A program made the position numbers and the translations under genes. From Byssothecium circinans (taxonomy: Eukaryota > Ascomycota > Dothideomycetes > Pleosporales > Massarinaceae): DNA of 17,777 nucleotides. The stretch is taken from positions 6,197 through 23,973 of the forward strand of contig ML976997.1 of the NCBI GenBank assembly GCA_010015675.1. The letters run 5' to 3'. Below are positions 1-8,340 of this stretch, in pieces (within the stretch, counting starts at the first letter, position 1; the number at the start of each line of letters is the position of its first letter). The notes beneath the pieces were generated by a model. That model ran no database searches and had not been told where the DNA came from. It worked only from the letters and a program-made list of their open reading frames with translations.

Positions 1-170
1 TGCGAATTAGACGAGCTGCACGAGTTGCAGAACTGCACGAGCAGGATAAACTGGCCAAGCTGAACGAGCTAGATGGTTTGGACGGGCTGGACGGGCTGGA
101 CGGGCTGGACGGGCTGGACGGGCTGGACGAGCTTCATGAACTAGACGAACTGAATGGGCAGGAGGAGTTG
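1..170. repeat. Degenerate 9-bp minisatellite (gacgggctg family)
   Basis: Five exact head-to-tail copies of gacgggctg lie at 81-125. Diverged 9-bp units continue on both sides (gacgagctg at 10-18, cacgagttg at 19-27, gacgagctt at 126-134, gacgaactg at 144-152). Read on the plus strand the unit encodes Leu-Asp/His/Asn-Gly/Glu, and frame 3 stays open from 3 to a TAG at 246-248. The unit at 28-35 is 8 bp long, so the frame before and after it differs by one base. This could be the tail of a Leu-Asp repeat protein entering from the left edge or a noncoding minisatellite. The minus-strand Pro-Ala-Arg reading is taken as a shadow. Confidence 0.85.
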
Positions 171-726
171 CATGTACGGAAGTGCGTACCAAAAGTATTC
201 GGGAGGTCATATTGGCGCCTCAGGCGTCAGGCACCAAGGCAGCCGTAGCCTTTTCTGCGGAGGTGTCGCTAATATATTGGAGGTGGGGCAACGGAGCGCT
301 TGACATCGGTGCTGCGGTATTGGTGACGCTGAATTATCACGTCAGTCCCAAGCTACGCACAGTCCGTCTCTCTGTATCGTTGTTACGGGCCAGATCTTTG
401 TAAGTGTCTCTTTTGTAAGGCAAGATGGCGACAGACACGGGGCTGCAGATCTTGCTTCGCTCGTCGTTCCTTCAGCTGAGGCCGCATGTTGAGTATATTT
501 GCTGAGAAGTCATCGCACAGCCACGTGATTGCATTAAGGTTGTATGTTACCGGTCTAGGCCTGCAGCGCTAATAGTATGCCTAACTGGTTTCGGAAGAAG
601 CGTGCTAGGGATCCCGGTCACACAGTGTGGCTGAAGTTTGGAAAAGAGTGTATCTGGGGGTGAATCCGATTTCGCAAAACACTATACGCGCCCGAATCAT
701 ATTTGAGCTCTGACCACTGTGGTGAT
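171..726. other. Intergenic stretch, no recognisable gene
   Basis: Mixed-composition sequence between the minisatellite and the palindromic element. The short ORFs here (for example 182-403) have no recognisable domain or start context. I see no RNA gene. It may be the target sequence into which the palindromic element inserted. Confidence 0.5.
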
Positions 727-1433
727 TAACGTGTCTGTGCGCGTGATGCACGGATTCGCGTGATGCACGCCTTTTACTAGGAAAATTAAAGAAAATAAGC
801 GACTTTAAAGCTATATAACTTTTTAACTACCTTTTCTTTTTAAAAGATTTTTTAACTAAAGTTATAGAGAAAAACTATCTCTATAACTCTAGAATTTTAT
901 TTTTCTAATAATAATTAGTTTTAGGAAAAAAGTATAAAAGTAATAAAACTTAAGTCTTTAAAATTTAAAAATAATAATATTTTAGGAGTAAAGTATACTA
1001 TTTAGAATATATTTTATATTAGGTTCTTTCTAATAAAACTAATAACTAGAAAGTTATATTATCTTTTTATCTTTTTTAAAAAAGAAAATTAGGAAAGATA
1101 ATCTATCTTCTTAAGTAGTTCTTTATAAAAAAAAGTCTTAATATAAAATATATTCTAAATAGTATACTTTACTCCTAAAATATTATTATTTTTAAATTTT
1201 AAAGACTTAAGTTTTATTACTTTTATACTTTTTTCTTAAAACTAATTATTATTAGAAAAATAAAATTCTAGAGTTATAGAGATAGTTTTTCTCTATAACT
1301 TTAGTTAAAAAATCTTTTAAAAAGAAAAGGTAGTTAAAAAGTTATATAGCTTTAAAGTCGCTTATTTTCTTTAATTTTCCTAGTAAAAGGCGTGCATCAC
1401 GCGAATCCGTGCATCACGCGCACAGACACGTTA
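727..1433. mobile_element. Palindromic foldback/MITE-type DNA transposon with TA flanks
   Basis: Arms of 295 bp (727-1021 and 1139-1433) are reverse complements with no indels and one mismatch that I found by eye (G924 versus A in the mirror arm). They surround a 117-bp AT-rich loop. The outermost bases are TA on both sides, as expected for the duplicated TA target of Tc1/mariner/pogo (Fot1-like) elements, so the element proper is about 729-1431 and starts ACGTGTCTGTG. The outer ~45 bp of each arm is GC-rich and holds two copies of cgcgtgatgcacg spaced 17 bp apart. The interior is extremely AT-rich. No ORF codes for a transposase, so it is non-autonomous. The assignment to the pogo/Fot1 group is inference from the TA flanks and end layout. 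Confidence 0.85.
740..769 (+). repeat. Paired 13-bp subterminal motif, left arm
   Basis: cgcgtgatgcacg occurs at 740-752 and 757-769, a 17-bp period. Mirror copies sit in the right arm at 1408-1420 and 1391-1403. Paired GC-rich motifs just inside the ends of an AT-rich element suggest transposase binding sites (inference). Confidence 0.8.
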
Positions 1434-1769
1434 GGCGACACCTAATGAAGTAATATGCGTTCCCGTAGTAACACCGCGAAAGACACCATCAGCGATAGCG
1501 AGAGACATGAATAGGGACACTGGACATATCCTCCTATTCTTAGGATCGTCAACCAGGAGCATAATTCTCCTAGCACAGTCAGCGATGTGAAGGTCTTGAG
1601 ATCCGCTCGGGCTACTCTATGTCCATGAGTCGTTTGTTGAGTTTGATTTTCCATCATGTGACTTCATCCCCGAACTAATCCCATGGAGGCCTAGATCCAT
1701 CACATGATAGAAAATCTACCTCCTTACAATACAACTTCATGCCACGGGTAGTCTTGGCAGTCGTTTTGC
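1434..1769. other. Intergenic stretch right of the palindromic element
   Basis: No domain or gene recognised. The minus-strand ORF at 1442-1657 has no family features. The stretch could hold further decayed sequence of the recombinase-like fragment that ends at 1770, but I could not extend that fragment into it in any frame. Confidence 0.4.
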
Positions 1770-2117
1770 TTATCCTCCCCAGCGTTTAGCTGACTTGCGA
1801 AAGTTGGATCGATGATCTAGCTGTAATAAGAGAAGTATCCGAACCTCTCCATTGCACCTTGTTAAAAGTACTCTTACATCACCGTAGAAAAGGCCCTCGC
1901 TAAGAGCCACTAAAGGATGCAACCCAAGGTGATAAATCAGTAGCAGCGCAAGTGCGACGTGAATTCGATGCCTGGGATGTTCGTAATCGTAAGTATCGAG
2001 TTTCCACAGAAATAAGAACAACGCGGTAAGTTCGCCTTCATAGAGCTGTGGCCTTAATGGTTGGAACTCATAAGCGGACCGGGGAAGGGGGTCAAGGTCG
2101 AATGGAGTAATGGACAT
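1770..2117 (-). pseudogene. Fragment resembling DUF3435/FluG-domain tyrosine recombinase
   Basis: An open frame of 115 codons starting at ATG 2117 contains an order of motifs that I recognise from DUF3435 (FluG-domain) proteins of fungi: a helix with Leu-Asp-Thr-Tyr, then HPRHRIHVALALLL, then GLHPLVALSEG, then LFYGDVRVLLTR and a short Gly-containing hairpin. In the family the segment before the acidic and FYGDV motifs normally reads like GARPGA, with an arginine matching box I of tyrosine recombinases; here that place is GLHPLV, with His. The rest of a catalytic domain, including Arg-His-Arg-Tyr motifs, is absent and stops follow at once. I read it as a broken remnant. DUF3435 includes the captains of Starship elements but also many other proteins, so no Starship is claimed. 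Recognition is from memory, without a profile search. Confidence 0.45.
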
Positions 2118-2626
2118 GATGCATGATAAGATTGGCTGACAATGGCGACACGCCGTTGATTATAGTTGATGCAGTGTGCACTCAAATCGGGATCCGATTC
2201 GCAGCCAAGAGCGGCGCAGCGACGAGGATGCGTGAATGCGTGGATGCTGCTTTACGCAATGCCTGACGATGGCGCAGCACAACGCAACAACGGAATCACA
2301 CCAGACGGATTGGCGTAAGAGCTAAATGACCGAATACGGTCCCCTGACAAACAGCGGTGCGAGACGGAAAGTCTGTATTCATTGTCCTATGGTCGTATGT
2401 GATAGTTTGGAGCGCCATTGCAGTACTTCAACGCTCCCTACATGCCAAACGGCCGTCCCCTGTCAGAATCTAACTGAAGCATCCTATTGGGATACACATG
2501 AGTCCTTCCAATGCAATAAGACGAAGCATCCCGAAATCATATACCTATAGAAGGGGGGACGGTTCGCTGGGGAAAGATTTGACAGCGGTACTCCCTGTAG
2601 CTTACGTTTCCTCGAGAAAGACGCCG
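2118..2626. other. Intergenic stretch, no gene recognised
   Basis: Lies between two minus-strand relics. A 74-codon plus-strand ORF at 2326-2550 is Cys/His-rich (CIHC followed by scattered Cys and His), but the spacing matches no zinc-finger class I know, so it is not called. Confidence 0.4.
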
Positions 2627-3472
2627 CTAGGATGGGTGAAGGTCCCATAATTGGAGTCCCTGCAGGCTCGTCGCGCGTGTCGGCGTTGCGATGTATCTAC
2701 GTCTTGGGTGCGGGTACTGAAGATCGTTCAACTCGTTCCTCATTCTCAAGTTTTCCCTAGCTAGGTGATTATGCGTTTCTAACATGCTGTTCCTTCTCTT
2801 TTGGGCCTTCCTCGGCGAGCAATCTAGGGCAAATGTCTAAAAGCCTCCGCAGGTGAGAATTGGCGCAGTTCGTATCCATTGCCAACTAGCGTGAAGATTT
2901 CGTTGGCCTTGAAGTATCTGACCAGCTCTGGCGTACACCTCGCCACCTTTTCCGGATGGGTTGTGGAGCACTCCTAATGTGCTCTAGCACGTCCCATCGC
3001 GCCGAAACTACGATGTCGTAGTTGGTTGTTTTGAAAGAGTAGGAAGACCATCTGCTCTAAAATGGCCGTGGTGGACGTCAATTGGGCCATGCGTTAGAGT
3101 GTGGGGATTGAGTGTCCACTGCTGATTTCCGGAATGCGTCGCTTGAAGTCGTTTGTTACACCGATCTTGATCATGTTTTGCTGCTCAATAAAATAGATGG
3201 TGCTCGGTTCAATGGTCTCTGAGGAATGTATATTGCTGAAGTCGGCTTTTAATTTCGTCGGGAGATTTAGGGTTCCTGAGCTGACGGTCGAACCAGGAGT
3301 CAGAGAAGCCTGAATCTCTCCAGAATCAGTGCTAGGCTCGCGCCCAGTCTGATCCAGCTCATCGGCCAGGAAGCCAAAGGGGGCGAGCCCCACCGTGGAT
3401 TGCTAGTGATCGTGCGATGCTCGCAGTCAGATTGCTCCAGGAGATGACCGGTGTGTTGCTATTAGCAGACAT
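2627..3472 (-). pseudogene. GIY-YIG nuclease-type (T5orf172/Mug113-like) pseudogene
   Basis: The best start is ATG 3472, whose frame reads MSANSNTPVISWSNLTASIA and on to about 3389. The frame then shifts by one base inside a G-rich run to the frame carrying the diagnostic motif IYFIEQQNMIKIGVTNDFKR (about 3200-3130). IYFI and IKIG stand for the GIY and YIG halves, followed by the conserved Arg pair. That frame is interrupted by TAA at 3094-3096 and TAG at 2974-2976, but coding-like sequence continues between and after them (CTPELVRYFKANEIFTLVGN) to TAG 2824. A second frameshift leads to a charged coiled-coil-like tail (LARENLRMRNELNDLQ) ending at TAG 2627. Both inner stops fit CAA to TAA and CAG to TAG changes, C-to-T at CpA, the RIP preference. 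The intact protein would have been about 280 residues. In fungi such proteins are of uncertain function. Confidence 0.7.
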
Positions 3473-3912
3473 CGCTGCATAAGACGCGGTGTCGACGCTG
3501 TAACAAGTCAGCTTCTATGAAAATTAACACACTGCAGTAAGAGGCTAAACTTGTTTGGCTCTTATTCATCAACTTCTGTACGGGCAAATAGATAGGAGAT
3601 GGCGAATTGTGTACGACGTGAAGGGAGGAGAGGTTGAATAGTAGAGTATCGTCAGAGTAGGTACAGTTGTTTGTGGGAAAGCAGCTACCCGTGACAGGCG
3701 GTGTGCGGTGTCTCTAGCTTGGACTTGTACTCGGAAAACTCATTTTTATCTCCTTCTATTCACAATCTAAAGTTCAAATTCTTGTCGAGAAAGGCGAAGC
3801 CGAGAGAAGAACACAATGTTGTGAAGGTTGTATACGATAATGTGCAGCTTATCCATACTGATCATCGGATTCATCGTGGCCTCATTCATGGCAGAGCTGT
3901 TAGAACAGACCA
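3473..3912. other. Spacer between GIY-YIG relic and amidase 3' end
   Basis: No gene is recognised. The right part should contain the 3' untranslated region and polyadenylation site of the minus-strand amidase. The plus-strand ORF 3701-4033 overlaps the amidase's last exon in antisense and is treated as a shadow. Confidence 0.5.
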
Positions 3913-5671
3913 CTACAGCTTAGACTCCCGGGATACAGCGCCATCACCAGTCCCGCTCCGGTTGATCGCATTCGAAATAACCCTCATCGCCTCACAAAGC
4001 CGTCTTTCTTGCAATTTAGCTGCGACAACTTGAATCGATAGCGGCGAGCCAACATAGACTGAGCGATCGGTGTTCATCCCTTTTCATAATTAGCATTTGG
4101 AGCCTCCGATAGCTAAGAAGTAAGCTATACTCACAAAGCTCACGGTTCGCCTTATCCCAACTCCCAATTGCCTTTCCCTCCTCCATATTGCCCTCCATAT
4201 CGGCACTCTCAAACCTCCTGACCGGTACCACGCCAGCGGGATAATCCAATAATACAAACGCACTAGTGTAACTGACTCCATTATACCGATCGATCGGCGG
4301 TACAGGGTGCGGTGCCACAGGGCAAATAAACGAATCAATTTGCTTCCCGTCCCCTGTTTTCCATATTTTTAGGAACTCTTTCTGCAGTTGTGCTCTCTTT
4401 GCGTGAAGCTCTCGGGTCTGATCGAGTGATAGAGCAGGTTTGCGGCGTAATCGTGACTGCAGCCAAGGAGAAAAAGGTTCATTGAACGCTTCGAGGAGGT
4501 CAAACATGTTGTTGCCGCCTTCAATGCCGAAAAGAGCGTTGGCGAGAGATTGACATTGTTTGAACAGAGGCGAAATATCCATTTCTACGACGTCAATACC
4601 GGAGCTCTTCATCTTGGCCGAGACTTGGTCTAACAGACGCAAAATTGGTGGATGAGGCTCAGTTACGCCGTCCCTTCGCACCACGCCAATTCGAAGCTGC
4701 CTCTGAGAGGTTGTGGACAGTGAAGTCCATGGCCAAGGAACAATGTCGGGATCATGTTCCCAGGGCTTTTGCTCTGCGATGGCTTTGAAGAACAGCTCGA
4801 TATCTTGCATTGAATGAGCCAAAGGTCCAGCACTAGCTGGTATACCGAGTTTCGACTGTTCTGGTTTCTGGCCACCTTCCTGTCCAGCATAGGGAATGCG
4901 CTGCCAGCTCGGTTTGATGCCGAAAGTACCATTGCACATAGCAGGAATTCTGATAGAGCCTCCAACATCCGTCCCAACTCCCAGAATACTTCCACGCATA
5001 GCTAACAGCGCTCCTTCACCCCCTGACGAACCACCCGCAGTGAGTGCAGTGTTGAATGGGTTCAGCGTCCGACCAAAAATGTTGTTGTGGGAATCGAGCG
5101 CCATGAGCGTTTGTGGGACATTCGTCTTGCAGTACAGAACTGCCCCAGCTTTCAACAACAACTCTACTAACACTGCATTCTCCTCCGCGGGCTTGAAACA
5201 TAGAGCTGCGAGCCCAATCGATGCATCGTACCCTTTAATCTTAAACGTATCTTTCAGCGAGACTGGAACGCCGTGAAGAGGCCCCAGAGGGGGGTGTCCA
5301 GCCTTTAGATGTGCGTCTAACTCTCCTGCTCGTTTAAGCGCATCCTCGAAGAAGATCTCTGTCAGGCAGTTGGTGAGTTGATGTGCAATTGCCGCTCTCT
5401 TACAAAACGCCCTTGCAACATCTTTACACGAGACCTCTCTTCGTCTAATGGCCTCCGCCAGCTCCACCGCATCATAGCCTTCTGTGAGGCTTAACTCCCG
5501 ATTACTCAAAAGCCCGCATTCCCTCGGTACATGGAGGTGATTCGTGACATCACTTGCTGGAAGCTGTGGAAGACGCCAGGCTCCAGGTATACGTTGAAAT
5601 TGCTCGTCTTTCTTTTGCCGGGCGATGGATTGCCACTTGGACGGAGTTGGGGAAGACTGTGACGAAGACAT
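3913..5671 (-). CDS. Acetamidase-type amidase (amidase signature family), 2 exons
   Basis: Exon 1 runs 5671-4135, a 55-nt intron 4134-4080 (gtgagt, branch gctaat, aag end) follows, and exon 2 runs 4079-3913. The product is 567 residues, close to the about 548 of Aspergillus acetamidase AmdS. Reading through the intron would give a false C-terminus; splicing gives the family-like tail YVGSPLSIQVVAAKLQERRL. Amidase-signature enzymes hydrolyse amides to acid and ammonia with a Ser-cisSer-Lys triad, here Lys140 (PVSLKDTF), Ser215 (GGSSGGEG) and Ser239 (DVGGSIRIP). The spacings of 75 and 24 residues equal those of mammalian FAAH. There is no signal peptide or membrane segment, so it is probably cytosolic. 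The natural substrate cannot be told. The start codon faces the chaperone gene across 185 bp, and the leader is pyrimidine-rich on the coding strand. No GATA-factor site is obvious there. Family assignment is firm; the acetamidase label is by overall resemblance. Confidence 0.93.
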
Positions 5672-5856
5672 CTGGCATATGGGGATGAGTTGGATGAGAG
5701 TGTGGGGATGGGAATGCGTGGGGGTGATGGAGGTTGGGGAAGGCGCTAGGGGGAGCCGAGGTTGAAACTAGAAGAGGGAAAGCGCGGGGGGTACACAACA
5801 CTGGTGGCTATGCGAGTCATTACACACCTTACCCATCACCGTAATTCACACCCACC
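5672..5856. promoter_or_regulatory. Shared divergent promoter, amidase / proteasome chaperone
   Basis: Only 185 bp separate the two start codons, so both promoters must lie here or overlap the genes. The amidase side is G-rich on the plus strand, giving a CT-rich leader on the minus strand. The chaperone side ends in a strong CACCATGG start context. I see no TATA box. Confidence 0.6.
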
Positions 5857-6371
5857 ATGGCCGCCGTCGCCATGAATGGTCTCTCAAATGGAGAGACATC
5901 TGCAAAGCCAGTAGAAGTCTCATTTCCTCTCCCCCGAGCTCCGCAGACGAACATCCACCTCCAACTGCGCAACAACGGCCCAAATATCCTGCTCTTCCTC
6001 ACCACCTCCACGGGTGAATCATCAACTACTGTCCCATTGGGAAGCTTCGTGTATGCTATGCCGAATGTACGCCTCAACCTCCTTCGCTACCCAAAGTTGC
6101 CGTGTGCTGACGCATAGCTTAGAGAGCTTCCCCCGCCAACACGCTGAGCACGCCCCTCTTCACTCATAGTGGCACTCTAGACTTCACGACGCGCTTAGCA
6201 AAAGTCCTTGCGAAGAGGCTGAATAAGCCGGTGTATGTGGGGAACTCGACCAGTTTTTCGAGTGCGGGATTGGGCGGGACGGTCGAGGAAGAGATGGAGG
6301 GCTTCAGGAGGGTTGTAGAGGTCGTTGTTGGTCTGGTAGACCAGGGGAAACCCGCAAAGGATGGTGTCTGA
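5857..6371 (+). CDS. Proteasome assembly chaperone 4 (PAC4/Pba4-like), 2 exons
   Basis: Exon 1 is 5857-6066 (70 codons), then a 56-nt intron 6067-6122 (gtacgc, branch gctgac, ttag end), and exon 2 is 6123-6371. The product is 152 residues, similar to yeast Poc4/Pba4 (148) and human PAC4 (123). The unspliced ORF stops at 6117 and loses the second half. Family features are an N-terminal beta strand region (about 20-50, NILLFLTTSTGE), the GSFVYAMPN segment crossing the splice site, and the C-terminal block KPVYVGNSTSFSSAGLGGTV with a helix after it. Pba4 pairs with Pba3 (PAC3) and helps order the alpha ring of the 20S proteasome. It is small, soluble and has no catalytic residues. The start is supported by CACCATGG. 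The neighbouring amidase is not functionally related. Confidence 0.9.
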
Positions 6372-7059
6372 AATTGATGGACGCACAAATCGATCGGATG
6401 GACCGTATCCATATTATGGAGATACAAGAGAGTGAAGGTGAAGCCACACGTAGCGTTTTTGAACGTCAATTCGAGACGGCATAGAGCGGCATGATTGAAC
6501 ACGTCCTGGAATCACGGCGTTTCGCTCAATGTGGGCTCAAACAACACCAGGTCACAAAATCTCCGGGGCAGAAAAGACCCTTGGAATGCCCCAGTTGTGA
6601 AAGAGGAAGCGTCGCATCACGGATGAGGCGTAAACGAAGAGGCGATAGGAGTGTCACGCACAGCTCAAATCACCACTTGCAGAGAATTGACGGCTTTACT
6701 TTCGAATTCGCTCGTTTCATACTGCTAAATTTGTCGTCTTTCATAATTCGCAGTGCATCCCTGCTTCGGTCCCGGTACAACTGACGTGAAGGGGTACCGT
6801 CATCCACCATCAGCACTTTCTTTCCTCGCGTCAACCACCCCACACGCATATCATATTCCGAACTACTTCCACTCTGGGACACATGAATGACGAGCTTGGT
6901 AGCAAGTCGTCTATTCTCGTTGAATGAATTACACAAAGCAGGCTCGTTCACGAAACACGATCCATTGAACAAGCTGTTTCGACCCATTCCGCTTGTCTAA
7001 GTTCAAGGCAGGGATCTTCCGCGAAACCATCAGCATCGTATTCAACTCTATCCTGCTGT
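6372..7059. other. Gene-poor, probably decayed stretch
   Basis: Includes the 3' end of the chaperone transcript. A minus-strand open frame at 6670-6987 has a coding-like look (for example LTRGKKVLMVDDGTPSRQLY) but belongs to no family I recognise. It lies just downstream of the dehydrogenase relic on the same strand and may be debris of the same locus. The plus ORF at 6491-6784 is its shadow in part. Confidence 0.35.
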
Positions 7060-8003
7060 TCAATGATGAGCTTGCAGATGTCTTTCAATGCGATCATCTA
7101 CGCCTGCTTGCTGCGAAGCATTAGGTCCACCAAAGACCTCAGTGTGCTTGGCGGGCTCCACCAGACCAGCCACACCTTCAATCAACCTCGAAAGATATGT
7201 TTACAACTACGACTACCTAAACTTTCATTCTCGGGATGTTGTGCCGCCATGAAAAGACGCCATAGATTTGTTCCGTGCTCGGCGATAGGTCGATGTCGCC
7301 GGTTAGAACGCTCCCGAATTTGCCTCCCTGCGCCTGCAACAGTGACGCCAGCGCTTTCTACGGGGGAACATCCCCCCTTACTATGAATAATTGCTTTTAC
7401 GGGCCCAGTGCAGCAGTTATTCAACAGCCGCTGCGGCTTTATAATCGACGACAGCAGCAGCACCAAGCCGCTTTCAGTGTCCAGCGTCTCGCGGCAATGT
7501 AGTGACGATTAAAGCCTACCCGACCTGGACACTGTTAATGCTTATTGTCAAACCGAGGACGCGGTGAGAACGCCCAGAGTTCTTGCACGTTGAACCACAT
7601 ATAAACCGACAGCGCCTCCAGCTACCCATATTAGCACCTCCTCTTCACCGCTACCTCTCCCAGGAGTAGCCGTCTTCAAAGACAAATGAACTGGAGCCAC
7701 GGTCTTCTGCAGAAGAGAGTCGATCAGGAATAACTGCTCGAATGACATTGTACCAATCACTTTGAAGTCATATTCTCCTTCTCGTATTGTTCACTAACTC
7801 GCCTTACTTGGCTACACCTGAGGCGTCTATATCAACATCTACCTCGACATCGGCCCTCGCATCGGAAACGCACTCGGCAATTTAGTACTGTGCCCAACCA
7901 GCAGTATCTCCGCATCAAGTGGTTGAACCGCAGCTTCATGCCTTCTCACAAAGATCTGCCCATGACCAGGATGAGGGCCTTTCACATCGGTCACCACCAA
8001 GGC
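7060..8003 (-). pseudogene. Zinc-type/MDR oxidoreductase relic (enoyl reductase or quinone reductase-like)
   Basis: Pieces of a medium-chain dehydrogenase/reductase can be read in order but in shifting frames. The GroES-like N-terminus is ALVVTDVKGPHPGHGQIFVR, then AAVQPLDAEILLVG (about 8003-7890). The cofactor domain is GEEEVLIWVAGGAVGLYVVQ (about 7650-7580), matching the Gly-rich Rossmann turn, then LGAAAVVDYKAAAAVE (about 7470-7425). The C-terminal part is GKFGSVLTGDIDLSPSTEQI (about 7345-7270), then GLVEPAKHTEVFGGPNASQQ and a last helix ending at TGA 7060. Total span fits a roughly 315-residue protein, near the 330-360 usual for the family. At least four frameshifts and several stops rule out function, and introns do not explain them. 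A close intact relative elsewhere in the genome or species would be expected. Confidence 0.75.
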
Positions 8004-8340
8004 CTTCTACGGCTCAACAACAAGCGTGACCGGATTTACAGCTGGTCTTCCGCCGAACCAATTGGCTGAACGGATCCCCGGGATGAAAGGTACTACTATG
8101 AGAGGGTTCTATGTAACAGTTCCATCCTCATCCTAAAAGAACGTCCATTTACCAGCTGCAGCTAACTCATTGTAGATCTTTTCGGAATGCTTCCGCAAAA
8201 CTATGCAACTAGTCAGTTCTTTAGCGGCTTTCATTAGCCCTTTCAAAAGGCTAGATTATCAACCATCGGTTGCGTGGATTATCGCGATATTCATGATGGT
8301 TGTATAAGCGTGGGGTAATCAAGTTAAGAAGACGTTCGAG
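8004..8340 (-). pseudogene. Decayed coding stretch upstream of the MDR relic, unrecognised
   Basis: One minus-strand frame stays open from 8255 to 8136 (LLKGLMKAAKELTSCIVLRK, then SEKIYNELAAAGKWTFF) and is interrupted by TAG at 8133-8135, 8109-8111 and 8007-8009. It runs in the same frame into the MDR N-terminus. Between the stops it still looks like protein (NPLIVVPFIPGIRSANWFGG). Another frame further upstream, about 8330-8250, reads ERLLNLITPRLYNHHEYRDN. I do not recognise the family. It could be a separate gene or an N-terminal extension of the oxidoreductase. Confidence 0.4.

Noticed and set aside
7..210. Minus-strand ORF of Pro-Ala-Arg repeats
   Set aside because: It is the antisense reading of the 9-bp minisatellite and has no domain or start support.
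1770..3472. A Starship giant element with captain and cargo
   Set aside because: Only a fragment of one candidate recombinase is seen, without catalytic completeness, boundaries or cargo structure.
4090..4338. Minus-strand ORF of 82 codons at the amidase 3' end
   Set aside because: Overlaps the amidase exon in another frame; the spliced amidase accounts for the sequence.
4896..5276. Plus-strand ORF of 126 codons
   Set aside because: Fully antisense to the conserved amidase exon; composition follows the amidase codons.
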